64,000 nucleotides of DNA from Paenibacillus planticolens (GTDB lineage Bacteria; Bacillota; Bacilli; Paenibacillales; NBRC-103111): the NCBI RefSeq assembly GCF_013141725.1, contig NZ_WHNZ01000086.1, positions 203,181 to 267,180 of the forward strand. Reading direction: 5' to 3'. The position numbers and the translations under genes were made by a program. Below the pieces are notes generated by a model. It was not told where the DNA came from. It saw nothing but the letters and a program-made list of their open reading frames with translations, and searched no databases. Shown one piece after another: positions 9,160 through 17,865 of this stretch; position 1 is the stretch's first letter; each line of letters opens with the position of its first letter.

Positions 9160-9460
9160 TCAGACGATTAAATTCACTACTTCCATCCGATATCCGAAGC
9201 CCCATATGGTTCGAATCATTGAGGCTGCGGCTGGTGAATAGATATACATTTTTTCGCGAAATCGTTTGATATGGGTATCCACTGTTCGATGATCGCGGCT
9301 ATCTTCGTAATTCCATATCTCTTTTATAAGCATCTCACGCGTACAGATCTTTCCACACCTGCTTCAAAGCCGAGAATACGGTCTGACTCATCGCTTTTTG
9401 CCGTAATCTAATGCGTTCATCAGCATCTGCAATTAATATTTTGTAAGTCAATTGAGTCAT
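9160..9460 (-). pseudogene. Decayed OmpR-family (ResD/PhoP-like) response regulator
   Basis: On the minus strand, ATG at 9460 follows GAGAGGTGAG and encodes a receiver-like start (KILIADADERIR). The sequence then jumps in another frame to the receiver C-terminal motif SDRILGFEAG. It jumps again to the winged-helix end ICTREMLIKEIW, SRDHRTVDTHIKRFREKM and RTIWGFGYR, with a stop at 9160. A full OmpR-type regulator needs about 690 nt and only about 300 remain. The receiver core and most of the DNA-binding domain are therefore deleted and the frame is broken. It is a clear remnant, with no kinase gene next to it. Confidence 0.85.
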
Positions 9461-9658
9461 AATTCTCACCTCTCATTGTTTTCCATTGTATCGCTAAGAA
9501 CATCTGATGGCATGACTCAATGGGGTTATTTAACAGACAAGTCATTGAACATTTAGCAACAATTCTTCACATAATTCCCGGTTAAATAGCACTTTGGAGT
9601 CATCTCATACCCTAAATATTGCTATATGATCAATGGCATATGAAACTTAAAGGAGTGT

Positions 9659-10687
9659 ATGTTATTGAAGCGTTTAGGGTTAATTATTGCAAGTATATTC
9701 GTGTTATCAACAATAGTTATGGGGTGTTCCGCGTCGAAGCCTACGGAAATTTCTTCTCCGAAACCTGCTGTCACTGAACAGACAACGTCAACTAAGCCTA
9801 CTCCTAGTACTGCTCCGCTGAATGGAGATTTTATAACTTTCAAAGACAGTACGAAGCAAGAAATAACGTTAAAGGACAAACCGCAGCGCGTTATATTGTT
9901 AAATACAGAAGTTCAGGAGTTGTTCTACCAGGCGGGGGGCAAAGCTGTTGGATTGGCGACTGCTCCGGGCATTCCTGTTCCAGAGATGGCCAAGGATGCC
10001 GCACGGGTCGGTACAATTAACCAAGTTAGCTTGGAAAAATTGATGAGCTTGAAACCTGATCTGGTTATAGGGCAATCTATGTTCCATGCTTCCTTGAAAG
10101 ATTCATTAGCATCTTCTAAAGTGCCCCTGGCCTTAATGGATATCAAGAGCTATGAGGATATAAAAGCTGCTGCGGAGCTATTTGGGAAAATAGCGGGGAA
10201 AGAAGCAGAGACTATGGCTGCGCTTGATCAAACGGAGCAAAATATGCAAACGGTATTAAGCAAGCTCCCACAACAAAGTCCCAAGTTTGCGATGATCACC
10301 ATCATGCCAACGGGGATTAGTGTACAGAAGAATTCGACGATTTCATTGGACGTCGCCAGTCGCTTGAAGCTAAAAAATGTCGCTGAATCCCTCCCATCGG
10401 GTAGGATGCCAAGTTCTGCACCTTACAGTTTGGAAAAGCTTGTTGAATTAGATCCGGACTTTGTATTCTTCCTCGTGCACGGCACAGAAGACTATGGTAA
10501 AGAGAAACTCAAATCTGACATAGAGAGTAATCCTGCCTGGAAGACTTTAAGAGCGGTTAAAGAAAATAAAATCTATTTCCTTCCGTCATCGCTATTTGTG
10601 ACTAATCCTGGATTTCACTTCGATCAATCTTTATCCTATCTAGCTAGACTAGTTTATCCGGATATTTATGGTAGTGTAGCAAAATGA
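9659..10687 (+). CDS. FecB-like (siderophore/cobalamin/heme-type) ABC binding lipoprotein
   Basis: A 342-residue lipoprotein. The signal peptide ends in lipobox VMGC with the acylated Cys at residue 23, followed by a Ser/Thr/Pro-rich tether to about residue 55 and then the two-lobed Peripla_BP_2 fold. Visible fold motifs are RVILLNTEVQELFYQAGG, LKPDLVIG and LVELDPDFVF. The start is ATG 9659 behind AAAGGAG. Its stop overlaps the permease start by 4 nt (ATGA). The class binds iron chelates, heme or B12 outside the membrane, but the ligand cannot be told from sequence. I see no clear Fur box upstream. Confidence 0.85.
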   Translation: MLLKRLGLIIASIFVLSTIVMGCSASKPTEISSPKPAVTEQTTSTKPTPSTAPLNGDFITFKDSTKQEITLKDKPQRVILLNTEVQELFYQAGGKAVGLATAPGIPVPEMAKDAARVGTINQVSLEKLMSLKPDLVIGQSMFHASLKDSLASSKVPLALMDIKSYEDIKAAAELFGKIAGKEAETMAALDQTEQNMQTVLSKLPQQSPKFAMITIMPTGISVQKNSTISLDVASRLKLKNVAESLPSGRMPSSAPYSLEKLVELDPDFVFFLVHGTEDYGKEKLKSDIESNPAWKTLRAVKENKIYFLPSSLFVTNPGFHFDQSLSYLARLVYPDIYGSVAK

Positions 10688-11676
10688 TCATTTATCAAAA
10701 AAATGTCATATGGCGCTCGGGTATGCTTGTTGTACTTGCATTATTCGCTTTGTTAGGTTTAGTTTTGAGTCTTATATGTGGGGCGGTAAATATTACGATA
10801 CCGGATGTATTACGTTCGTTATTCGGTGGACAGAGCACTTATCACGATATTATTTGGAATATCAGACTGCCAAGAACAATCGTTGCTGCGTTAGTAGGTA
10901 TCAGTCTTTCGTTATCAGGAGCACTGCTGCAAGGCGTCATGCGTAATTCTATGGCTGATCCACATATCATTGGTGTTTCCTCAGGTGCGGGTCTATTTGG
11001 AATTGGTATTCTTATCTTATTTCCCGCTTATGCGTATCTACTTACACCCGTTGCATTCGTTGGTGCTATTGGGGCTGCTTTACTGATTTATCTTATGGCT
11101 TGGCGTGGCGGAGTAAGTCCGCTCAGGGTCATTCTTGCAGGTGTAGCTGTGTCTGCTCTGCTGAATTCCGGCATTTCGGCTTTACTCACTTTTTACAGTG
11201 ATCGAGTAGGGGGAGCCCTGATGTTCATGACTGGAGGGCTTTCAGCACGAAGCTGGCCGCATGTTTATATCCTTCTTCCATATACGTTAGTAGGAACCAT
11301 ACTTGCTTTGATGGGGAGCCAACGACTAAACATTATGGCGCTTGGGGATGCACAGGCGAAGGGATTAGGTCTGCGTGTGGAATTACACAGGGTATACTTT
11401 ACAGCAATCGCTACATTGCTTGCAGCCAGCACTGTCAGCGTAGTAGGACTGCTTGGTTTTGTAGGAATGATTGTGCCTCATTCTGCTCGTTTGCTCATTG
11501 GCAGCGATTATCGCTGGCTGCTTCCGGCATGTGTATTACTAAGCGTAGGTGTACTTACTATTTCTGACACTATAGCTCGAATTTTATTTGCACCTGTTGA
11601 ACTGCCGGTAGGCATTGTAATGGGTGTGCTTGGAGCGCCATTTTTTTTGTATTTAGTGCGCAGAAGGGTATTGTAG
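10684..11676 (+). CDS. FecCD/BtuC-type ABC transporter permease
   Basis: A 330-residue, highly hydrophobic protein with nine to ten helices and FecCD landmarks: RLPRTIVAALVGISLSLSGA early on, then GVSSGAGLFGIG, and GLLGFVGMIVPHSARLL in the ATPase-contact region. It is coupled to the binding protein by a 4-nt overlap. There is no ATPase gene after it. The next feature is a terminator and then a surface protein gene, so the importer must borrow an ATPase encoded elsewhere. Confidence 0.9.
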   Translation: MIIYQKNVIWRSGMLVVLALFALLGLVLSLICGAVNITIPDVLRSLFGGQSTYHDIIWNIRLPRTIVAALVGISLSLSGALLQGVMRNSMADPHIIGVSSGAGLFGIGILILFPAYAYLLTPVAFVGAIGAALLIYLMAWRGGVSPLRVILAGVAVSALLNSGISALLTFYSDRVGGALMFMTGGLSARSWPHVYILLPYTLVGTILALMGSQRLNIMALGDAQAKGLGLRVELHRVYFTAIATLLAASTVSVVGLLGFVGMIVPHSARLLIGSDYRWLLPACVLLSVGVLTISDTIARILFAPVELPVGIVMGVLGAPFFLYLVRRRVL

Positions 11677-11740
11677 CGACACATATACTGTACCAAAAGA
11701 ATAGAGCCAGCTTGTCTAAATCAGACGTAATTTATTCACG

Positions 11741-11767
11741 CATCCCCCCCGAATGGGGGATTTTTTT
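11741..11767 (+). terminator. Terminator after the FecCD permease
   Basis: ATCCCCC paired with GGGGGAT around a short loop is followed by TTTTTTT. It separates the importer genes from the surface protein gene. Confidence 0.85.
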
Positions 11768-11867
11768 GTCGAAAAATAAGGGATATAGTTGTGAAGATGC
11801 AAATTTGAGGCGGCACATTCGCAGCTCTTCAGAGTCTGTATTTAGTATAAGCGTAGGGGGAAATGGG

Positions 11868-14800
11868 ATGAGGAATACTTTAGTCAAAAAGCTGCTATCC
11901 TTAATTGTCATAGCATGCCTATTATTTTCGTCGTTTGGTGTCGCATTTGGTGCGACTGCAGCCGGGACATCGGATCTTCAAGGGCATTGGGCGGCTAGCA
12001 AAATTTCTGCATGGATCGATAAAGGATTCATTAAAGGATATGACGACGGCAGTTTTAAGCCGGATAACCAAATTACAAGAGCGGAATTCATTGCTTTGAT
12101 CAATCGCTCGTTTGGATTTACCGAAACGTCAGATATCGCATTCCGCGATGTGGCGTCCGATAATTGGGCGCATGCCGAAGTAGCCAAAGCTGTTAAAGCC
12201 GGCTATATCAGTGGCTATGCAGACGGGACGATTGGCATCAATAAGCCGATTAGTCGTCAAGAGGCAGCGGTAATCGTAAGCCGGTTATTGACATTAAATA
12301 CGGCAACTGACGCTGCGAATGCAGCTTTCATAGATGCTAGCCAAATGGCAGCTTGGAGCAAGGACGCCATCGGTGAAGTGGTGGCTGCGCAAATTATGAA
12401 TGGTTATGATGCCGATCATAGCTTTAAACCATTGGCACCTATTACACGTGCGGAAGCGGTTGTTACCTTAGATCGCGCTCAAGCCGCACAAACCACCGTG
12501 GTTTATCAAGCAGCAGGTACATACGGTCCGGAAACTGGCGTTGAGACAATTAAAAAGAATGTAACGGTAAATGCAGCAGGTGTCACGCTTCGGAATATGG
12601 TCATTAACGGTGATCTCTTGTTGGCTGAAGGCATCGGCAATGGCGATGCGTTCTTAGAGAATGTTAAAGTCACTGGTAAAGTTACCGTACAAGGCGGTGG
12701 CGAGAATAGTATTCATTTTAATAACTCCGTACTGGTTGACATTATTATTGACAAGAAATCTGGGACCGGTACAGTTCGTATCGTTTCTGAAGGGACTACG
12801 ACGGTTGCTTTAGTAACTGTAAAATCCCCGGCTATTCTGAAAGAAACCAATTTAACAGGGAATGGTTTTGGCAATGTCAATATGAGTTCGCTTCCGGCTG
12901 GTTCAAAAGTTACGTTGGCCGGCTCCTTCAATACGGTAAATGTGAGCTCACAGCAATTACAAATTGACATGCCCGAAGGTTCGATTCAGAAAATGAATGT
13001 CACATCGACATCAACAGGAATGGTACTTAACCTTAGCGATGGAGCGAAAATTAATGATCTCGTCCTAGATGCTATCATAAAAATGCTAGGTAAAGGTACG
13101 ATTGTTTTGGCAACTATGAATGTAGGCGGTTCTACATTTGAGACACCTCCGACTAAGACAACTACCACAACTACACCTACACCGGCGCCGACGTCAGCAC
13201 CATCGTCCTCATCCTCGTCACCGTCAACACCGGAACCAGAACCAACGCAAACACCAGAACCAACATCAACACCGGCACCAACGTCAACGCCAGAACCAAC
13301 TTCAACACCAGCACCATCGCAAACACCAGCACCAACGCCAACGCCATCTAGCCCGCCAGTAGACACCGCTAATGAAGATATAACAGCGGCGAAGGCGCTT
13401 CTTACAGCAGATACAATCCGCAATACCAACACAGCATTGACTGCAGTAATAGCAGACTTAACCTTGAGTACAGCGGGATCAAATGGTACTACCATTGCCT
13501 GGCGTTCAGAAGACACGGCAATCGATACGAATTCAGGTGCTGTTACTCGCCCTGCTTACACGGAAGGTAATCGCGTCGTGCATTTGACGGCAACGATTAC
13601 GAAAGACGCAGGAACACCCCAAACGAAAGAGTTTGAGGTAACGGTATTAAAGGATACGTCGGATACGGACGGTCGATTACTCGCCTTACATCTAAATAAT
13701 GTTACATTGAGTCCGGCATTTTCTCCGGATATTCAGCATTATGAAGCAACCGTACCGTTTATTGTCACAAACACAAAAATAACAGCGATACCAATGAATC
13801 CTAATGCAGATATACGTTTAAACTATGAAGATGATACTAAGCTGTTGCTAGTAGGATCTAATGAGGTACAAATTTACGTCAACCATGCAGATGAAGATGG
13901 ATATGACATTTACACCGTTCAAATCCATAGGCTGGCAATCGACGTAGTGGCCCAAGCAGCGGCCATTGCAACGATCAAAGCCTACCATGGGGAAGATATC
14001 GACTTGATTCACGTTCTAAATACAGCAACTGGAAGGAATACAGCTATTCCCGTTAATGTAAACTTCTATAGAGATGCTATTCTTGCTGCAGAGCCAGGTG
14101 ACCTGGATACGGCAGAAGATATATTATGGATGATCGACGATGTCAACGAAGCGAATGAAGTGCCTCCTGCTAACAAAACAAATTTAATCTCAGCCATCTC
14201 TCAGGCAGCTGCGTTGCTTAGCAATCACTCAGTTGGGCTAGAGACAGGGAATGTTTCGCAAGAAGTTCATAACGCCTACGAAGCTGCAATCGCAGCAGCA
14301 TCTGCTGTACAGGCATCTGCAATCGCAACTCAGAATGATGTGGATGCGGCCGTTATGGCACTATCTTCAGCTACTGCTGCCTTCCGTGCAGCCATTCTTG
14401 TTCCCATTCCTACATTTACTGTGGATGGCAGCCTCTCTAATCACATGCCGATGATCACGGTCGCTAATGTAGCAGCTGGCGATCAAATCACTGTCTACGA
14501 TACGGATGGCACGTCTGTGATCGGATCCGGTAAGGCTGCAGGAACGTCAATCACCATGGCAATTGATCCGTTAACGGTAGGTACGCACACTCTGAAAGTA
14601 AAGTCCGTAGATTCATCGGGTCAGTCCAGTGTCTACTCGGCAGGAGTGAGTTATGTCGTCCAAGCCATTTCCATTTTGCCGGCAAATCGAATTTCTGAAA
14701 GCCAAGCCCATATCGCCACGCTGGCTGCAAATGGCCAAGTCTATACGTGGGGTTATAACTATGGCGGGCAAATTGGAGACGGTACGCAAACGCCTCGTAC

Positions 14801-15704
14801 CCAAAAATTCGCAGTTCCAAACTTGCCTTTAAACATCATCGCCGTACAAGCAGGTGAAGGATACACAGCTGTACTAACAGCCGACGGACATATTTGGAAA
14901 TGGGGCTACTATGATTTAACCGGTCCTAAAAAAATAGCTGGCATCGATCATGTCGTTTCAATTTCTGCAGAGGGAACGAATGTCTTTGCTTTAAAAAGTG
15001 ACGGTACCGTATGGAAATTTGCAATTTATGCAACTCCGACGCAAGTTCAGGGATTAGATCATGTCATAGCCGTTCGAGGTGAATGGTCCGATGTAGGAAT
15101 TGCCTTAAAGGCTGACGGCACAGTCTGGGCTTGGGGAGCTAACGATAATGGGCAGCTTGGCGATGGAACGGGTGTAAATAAACCGGCACCGGTCAAAATC
15201 GAGGGCCTGCCTTTCATCGTTGATATCAGAAATGGGGATCAACATTCCTTAGCTTTAAGCGTAACTGGTGCTGTCTATGCTTGGGGTTTCAATGCTATGG
15301 GTCAAATTGGAAATGGGACAACAAATAATCAATTAGCGCCTTATGAAGTCGAGGGTTTATCTAACATAACTCAAATTGGGGCTGGGAATTATTATTCTTT
15401 CGCCATTGATAATCAAGGCAAGATGTTTTCATGGGGCGCCAATTGGAATGGAAGTCTAGGCATAGGGTCGTTTGATAACCGGAATACGCCTACCCTCATT
15501 GCAACGAACTTAACCAATGTTCTGGCAATAACAGGTGGAGAAGGAAGTACGAGCATTGCATTGCAGTCCAATGGTGATATTTGGACGTGGGGCAACGCTT
15601 CCGATGGCCTTCTCGGAAGCGGTGAAACCTCTAACCGGCCTACACCTGGTAAAGTGGCTAACTTTAACCTGTTTAATGACCCGGCAACCTTGAATCCAGA
15701 TTAA
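11868..15704 (+). CDS. Large S-layer-anchored surface protein with RCC1-like propeller
   Basis: 1278 residues from ATG 11868, which follows AGGGGG at 7 nt and is followed by a signal peptide; the frame is open 52 codons further upstream without a good start. Domains in order: three SLH modules (about 38-88, 94-145, 153-205), which bind pyruvylated cell-wall polysaccharide; a beta-helix-like stretch (205-420); a Thr/Pro/Ser/Glu linker (423-500); an atrophied bacterial Ig-like domain (500-605); a cadherin-like beta-sandwich (608-690); a FIVAR-like helical segment (760-845); an Ig-like domain (846-930); and RCC1-type repeats with recurring VYAWG, WGANDNGQLGDG and similar motifs to the end (940-1270). 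It is an exported, wall-bound protein with an unknown binding partner. Confidence 0.85.
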   Translation: MRNTLVKKLLSLIVIACLLFSSFGVAFGATAAGTSDLQGHWAASKISAWIDKGFIKGYDDGSFKPDNQITRAEFIALINRSFGFTETSDIAFRDVASDNWAHAEVAKAVKAGYISGYADGTIGINKPISRQEAAVIVSRLLTLNTATDAANAAFIDASQMAAWSKDAIGEVVAAQIMNGYDADHSFKPLAPITRAEAVVTLDRAQAAQTTVVYQAAGTYGPETGVETIKKNVTVNAAGVTLRNMVINGDLLLAEGIGNGDAFLENVKVTGKVTVQGGGENSIHFNNSVLVDIIIDKKSGTGTVRIVSEGTTTVALVTVKSPAILKETNLTGNGFGNVNMSSLPAGSKVTLAGSFNTVNVSSQQLQIDMPEGSIQKMNVTSTSTGMVLNLSDGAKINDLVLDAIIKMLGKGTIVLATMNVGGSTFETPPTKTTTTTTPTPAPTSAPSSSSSSPSTPEPEPTQTPEPTSTPAPTSTPEPTSTPAPSQTPAPTPTPSSPPVDTANEDITAAKALLTADTIRNTNTALTAVIADLTLSTAGSNGTTIAWRSEDTAIDTNSGAVTRPAYTEGNRVVHLTATITKDAGTPQTKEFEVTVLKDTSDTDGRLLALHLNNVTLSPAFSPDIQHYEATVPFIVTNTKITAIPMNPNADIRLNYEDDTKLLLVGSNEVQIYVNHADEDGYDIYTVQIHRLAIDVVAQAAAIATIKAYHGEDIDLIHVLNTATGRNTAIPVNVNFYRDAILAAEPGDLDTAEDILWMIDDVNEANEVPPANKTNLISAISQAAALLSNHSVGLETGNVSQEVHNAYEAAIAAASAVQASAIATQNDVDAAVMALSSATAAFRAAILVPIPTFTVDGSLSNHMPMITVANVAAGDQITVYDTDGTSVIGSGKAAGTSITMAIDPLTVGTHTLKVKSVDSSGQSSVYSAGVSYVVQAISILPANRISESQAHIATLAANGQVYTWGYNYGGQIGDGTQTPRTQKFAVPNLPLNIIAVQAGEGYTAVLTADGHIWKWGYYDLTGPKKIAGIDHVVSISAEGTNVFALKSDGTVWKFAIYATPTQVQGLDHVIAVRGEWSDVGIALKADGTVWAWGANDNGQLGDGTGVNKPAPVKIEGLPFIVDIRNGDQHSLALSVTGAVYAWGFNAMGQIGNGTTNNQLAPYEVEGLSNITQIGAGNYYSFAIDNQGKMFSWGANWNGSLGIGSFDNRNTPTLIATNLTNVLAITGGEGSTSIALQSNGDIWTWGNASDGLLGSGETSNRPTPGKVANFNLFNDPATLNPD

Positions 15705-15905
15705 CACTAGCTTTTATGAAAAAAGATAATGAAAATAGGGGTTGCCTTCCCAGTAGGATGTTCTACAGGGAGGGCGGCCTCTTGCCTATAAAGCCATAGC
15801 AAATATTTTCATGTTTATAAGAAAAGGCATTTTAAATAAAATGTCGAATTAAATACAAAAAAGTCGAAATGGTATTCCGTAAAGTCAGAAGGTGATTCAA
15901 GGCGT

Positions 15906-17135
15906 ATGAATATAGTCAAAGACTTTCTGCTTCAACTAGCACTTGTTGCAACGTTAATCTTCACGTTCCAGACATTCTTTGCAGAAAAGCTTGAGAAGGA
16001 AAGGGAAAACCGCAATTTCATCCATGCGCTACTATTGGCGCTAGCGATCGTTCTATGCATGTCTTTTCCTGCGAGCGTTACCTCCGGAATTCGGTTGGAT
16101 ATTAGAATTGTCCCGTTATTATTAGGAACCCTGTACGGCGGTTGGAGAACGGGACTATTCCTAACAGCGACGATTATCCTATATCGCCTATATCTTGGTG
16201 TGGATCTGGGCTTCTATACAACGGTCATAACCCTTATCGTCAGTATGCCAGCTATTCTTATGTGCCAGAAGTCTTTCCTGCATGCATCCAAAAGGAGAAG
16301 AATAAACCTTGCACTGCTTCTATCCATCTTTTATTGTTTTGTAGGCGCAGCGTCGGGGTCTTTCATTAGGGGGATCTCCACCAAATTTCTCCTGTTTAAT
16401 GTTATTTATATGGTAATTACGGTAGCGGCCGTCTGGTCATTCATTTCATTAAACGAGACCATCAAAGAGATACTTTTGAAGAATCAACGGCTGCAAACAG
16501 CCGCTAAGGATGCGGAAATCTCCTTTTTACGTTCCCAAATTAAACCTCACTTCTTATATAACTCCCTGAATTCAATAGCTTCATTGTGCATCGATGACCC
16601 CAAAAAGGCCGAAGCATTAATACTGGATTTATCGCAATATATGAAAAGCAGCTTTAATTTCAAACAAATGGATACCCTGACAACCATTGAAAATGAGCTG
16701 AAGTTGGTCAAAGCTTATGTGAATATTGAGAAGGCGCGTTTCGGCGCCAGATTAGAAGTGGCCTATGATGTGGATCTCCATCTGGATATGTGGATTCCCC
16801 CATTGGTTCTGCAACCGTTGGTAGAAAATGCAATTAAGCATGGTTTGATGACCACCCTACGAGGGGGGACAGTGAGCATATCCGTCAAAAATGAAACGGG
16901 CAGTGTCGTTCGTTTTGCCGTAGAGGACAATGGGAGCGGCATGTCCGCAACCACCTTGGGGGAAATATGGCATGCTGATGGGAAGAAACAGGGTACAGGA
17001 ATTGGATTATGGAACATAAATCAGCGGATCAAGCTGCTTTACGGGCAGGGCATTTGCATTGAAAGCATAGAAGGCAGCGGTACCAAGGTATTCTTCGACA
17101 TTCCTGTAAGACCTTTAGTGCCAATAGGAGGTTAA
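15906..17135 (+). CDS. LytS-type sensor histidine kinase (5TM sensor)
   Basis: A 409-residue membrane kinase. The N-terminal half has about six helices resembling the 5TM-LYT sensor of LytS (LDIRIVPLLLGTLYGGWRTGL). The cytoplasmic half starts with the His_kinase motif QIKPHFLYNSLNSI, the phospho-acceptor His being near residue 216, and ends with an HATPase_c domain (VENAIKHG, DNGSGM, GTGIGLWNI). The start at 15906 has AAGGTGATT upstream. The response regulator begins 3 nt after its stop. LytS-type kinases usually sense cell-envelope state or small carboxylates; the signal here is unknown. Confidence 0.88.
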   Translation: MNIVKDFLLQLALVATLIFTFQTFFAEKLEKERENRNFIHALLLALAIVLCMSFPASVTSGIRLDIRIVPLLLGTLYGGWRTGLFLTATIILYRLYLGVDLGFYTTVITLIVSMPAILMCQKSFLHASKRRRINLALLLSIFYCFVGAASGSFIRGISTKFLLFNVIYMVITVAAVWSFISLNETIKEILLKNQRLQTAAKDAEISFLRSQIKPHFLYNSLNSIASLCIDDPKKAEALILDLSQYMKSSFNFKQMDTLTTIENELKLVKAYVNIEKARFGARLEVAYDVDLHLDMWIPPLVLQPLVENAIKHGLMTTLRGGTVSISVKNETGSVVRFAVEDNGSGMSATTLGEIWHADGKKQGTGIGLWNINQRIKLLYGQGICIESIEGSGTKVFFDIPVRPLVPIGG

Positions 17136-17138
17136 AAT

Positions 17139-17771
17139 ATGCTGCACGCCATTATCGTGGATGATGAAGAGTTGTCTGTGAATCGTATGAAGAGGCTGCT
17201 TGTGGAAAGTGGCGAAGTTGACGATTGCCATACGTTTATGAACCCATTGGAAGCCTATGAATTCGTCAAAGCGAATCCGGTTGATATCGCATTTCTTGAT
17301 ATTTATATGCCGGAAATCAATGGGATGCGGTTTGCAAACTTATTATCTGATCTCAATAGATCTATCGATGTGGTCTTCGTAACGGGGTATGATCATTATG
17401 CCGTTCAAGCTTTTGAAGCGCATGCGCTCGACTATCTGATGAAGCCCGTAACCGAGGAACGGTTATCGAAAACATGGGATAAAATAAGAAAGAACCAGAG
17501 AAATGCGATACTTGCATCCGCTACGCCGCCAATGGAGAGTCTCACTGCAGCGCAGAAGGTGAAGGGGTCACCACACGTTATTCTGACAGAGAGGGAGACG
17601 AGAATTCTTCGCTTAGTGACCGATGGACTGACAAATAAGGAAATCGGTGCACAGATGAACATCGCAGCTGAAACGGTTAAATCGCATATTAAGAATTTGT
17701 ATAGAAAGCTGGCTGTCAATAATCGGATACAAGCGATACAGCGTGCCAAAGAGTTAAAGATATTAGTCTGA
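17139..17771 (+). CDS. Response regulator, receiver plus LuxR-type HTH, paired with LytS-type kinase
   Basis: 210 residues. The receiver domain (IIVDDEELS, phospho-acceptor in AFLDIYMPE, switch Lys in YLMKPVTEE) most resembles LytTR/AgrA-class receivers. The C-terminus is a LuxR HTH (TERETRILRLVTDGLTNKEI, VKSHIKNLYRKL) and not a LytTR domain. The start follows AGGAGG, and the 3-nt gap to the kinase shows one transcript. It probably regulates nearby or distant transport or wall genes; no matching binding site could be identified. Confidence 0.88.
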   Translation: MLHAIIVDDEELSVNRMKRLLVESGEVDDCHTFMNPLEAYEFVKANPVDIAFLDIYMPEINGMRFANLLSDLNRSIDVVFVTGYDHYAVQAFEAHALDYLMKPVTEERLSKTWDKIRKNQRNAILASATPPMESLTAAQKVKGSPHVILTERETRILRLVTDGLTNKEIGAQMNIAAETVKSHIKNLYRKLAVNNRIQAIQRAKELKILV

Positions 17772-17815
17772 TGGGGATCTTATATATGAGATTTCCCGAT
17801 TTAGTCGTTTGCATA

Positions 17816-17850
17816 AAACCAGCAAACCCTTGAGTTTGCTGGTTTTTTGC
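17816..17850. terminator. Terminator between the two-component system and the GH31 gene
   Basis: A perfect 11-bp stem AACCAGCAAAC/GTTTGCTGGTT with a 6-nt loop is followed by TTTTT. It lies between convergent genes. The minus-strand tract after the stem also has several T residues, so it may work in both directions. Confidence 0.88.
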
Positions 17851-17865
17851 ACTTCAGCCAAACGA

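Noticed and set aside
9030..9269. A 79-codon frame across repeat copy A and the regulator remnant
   Set aside because: It has no binding site and spans the junction of two unrelated non-coding features.
13140..13350. Short tandem repeats that could be mistaken for a CRISPR array or minisatellite of interest
   Set aside because: They are codon repeats for a Thr/Pro linker; the similar stretches at 21140-21215 and 21600-21660 are the same kind of linker.
13138..13362. A His/Arg/Gln-rich open frame of 74 codons
   Set aside because: It is a shadow of the Thr/Pro linker of the surface protein in another frame.
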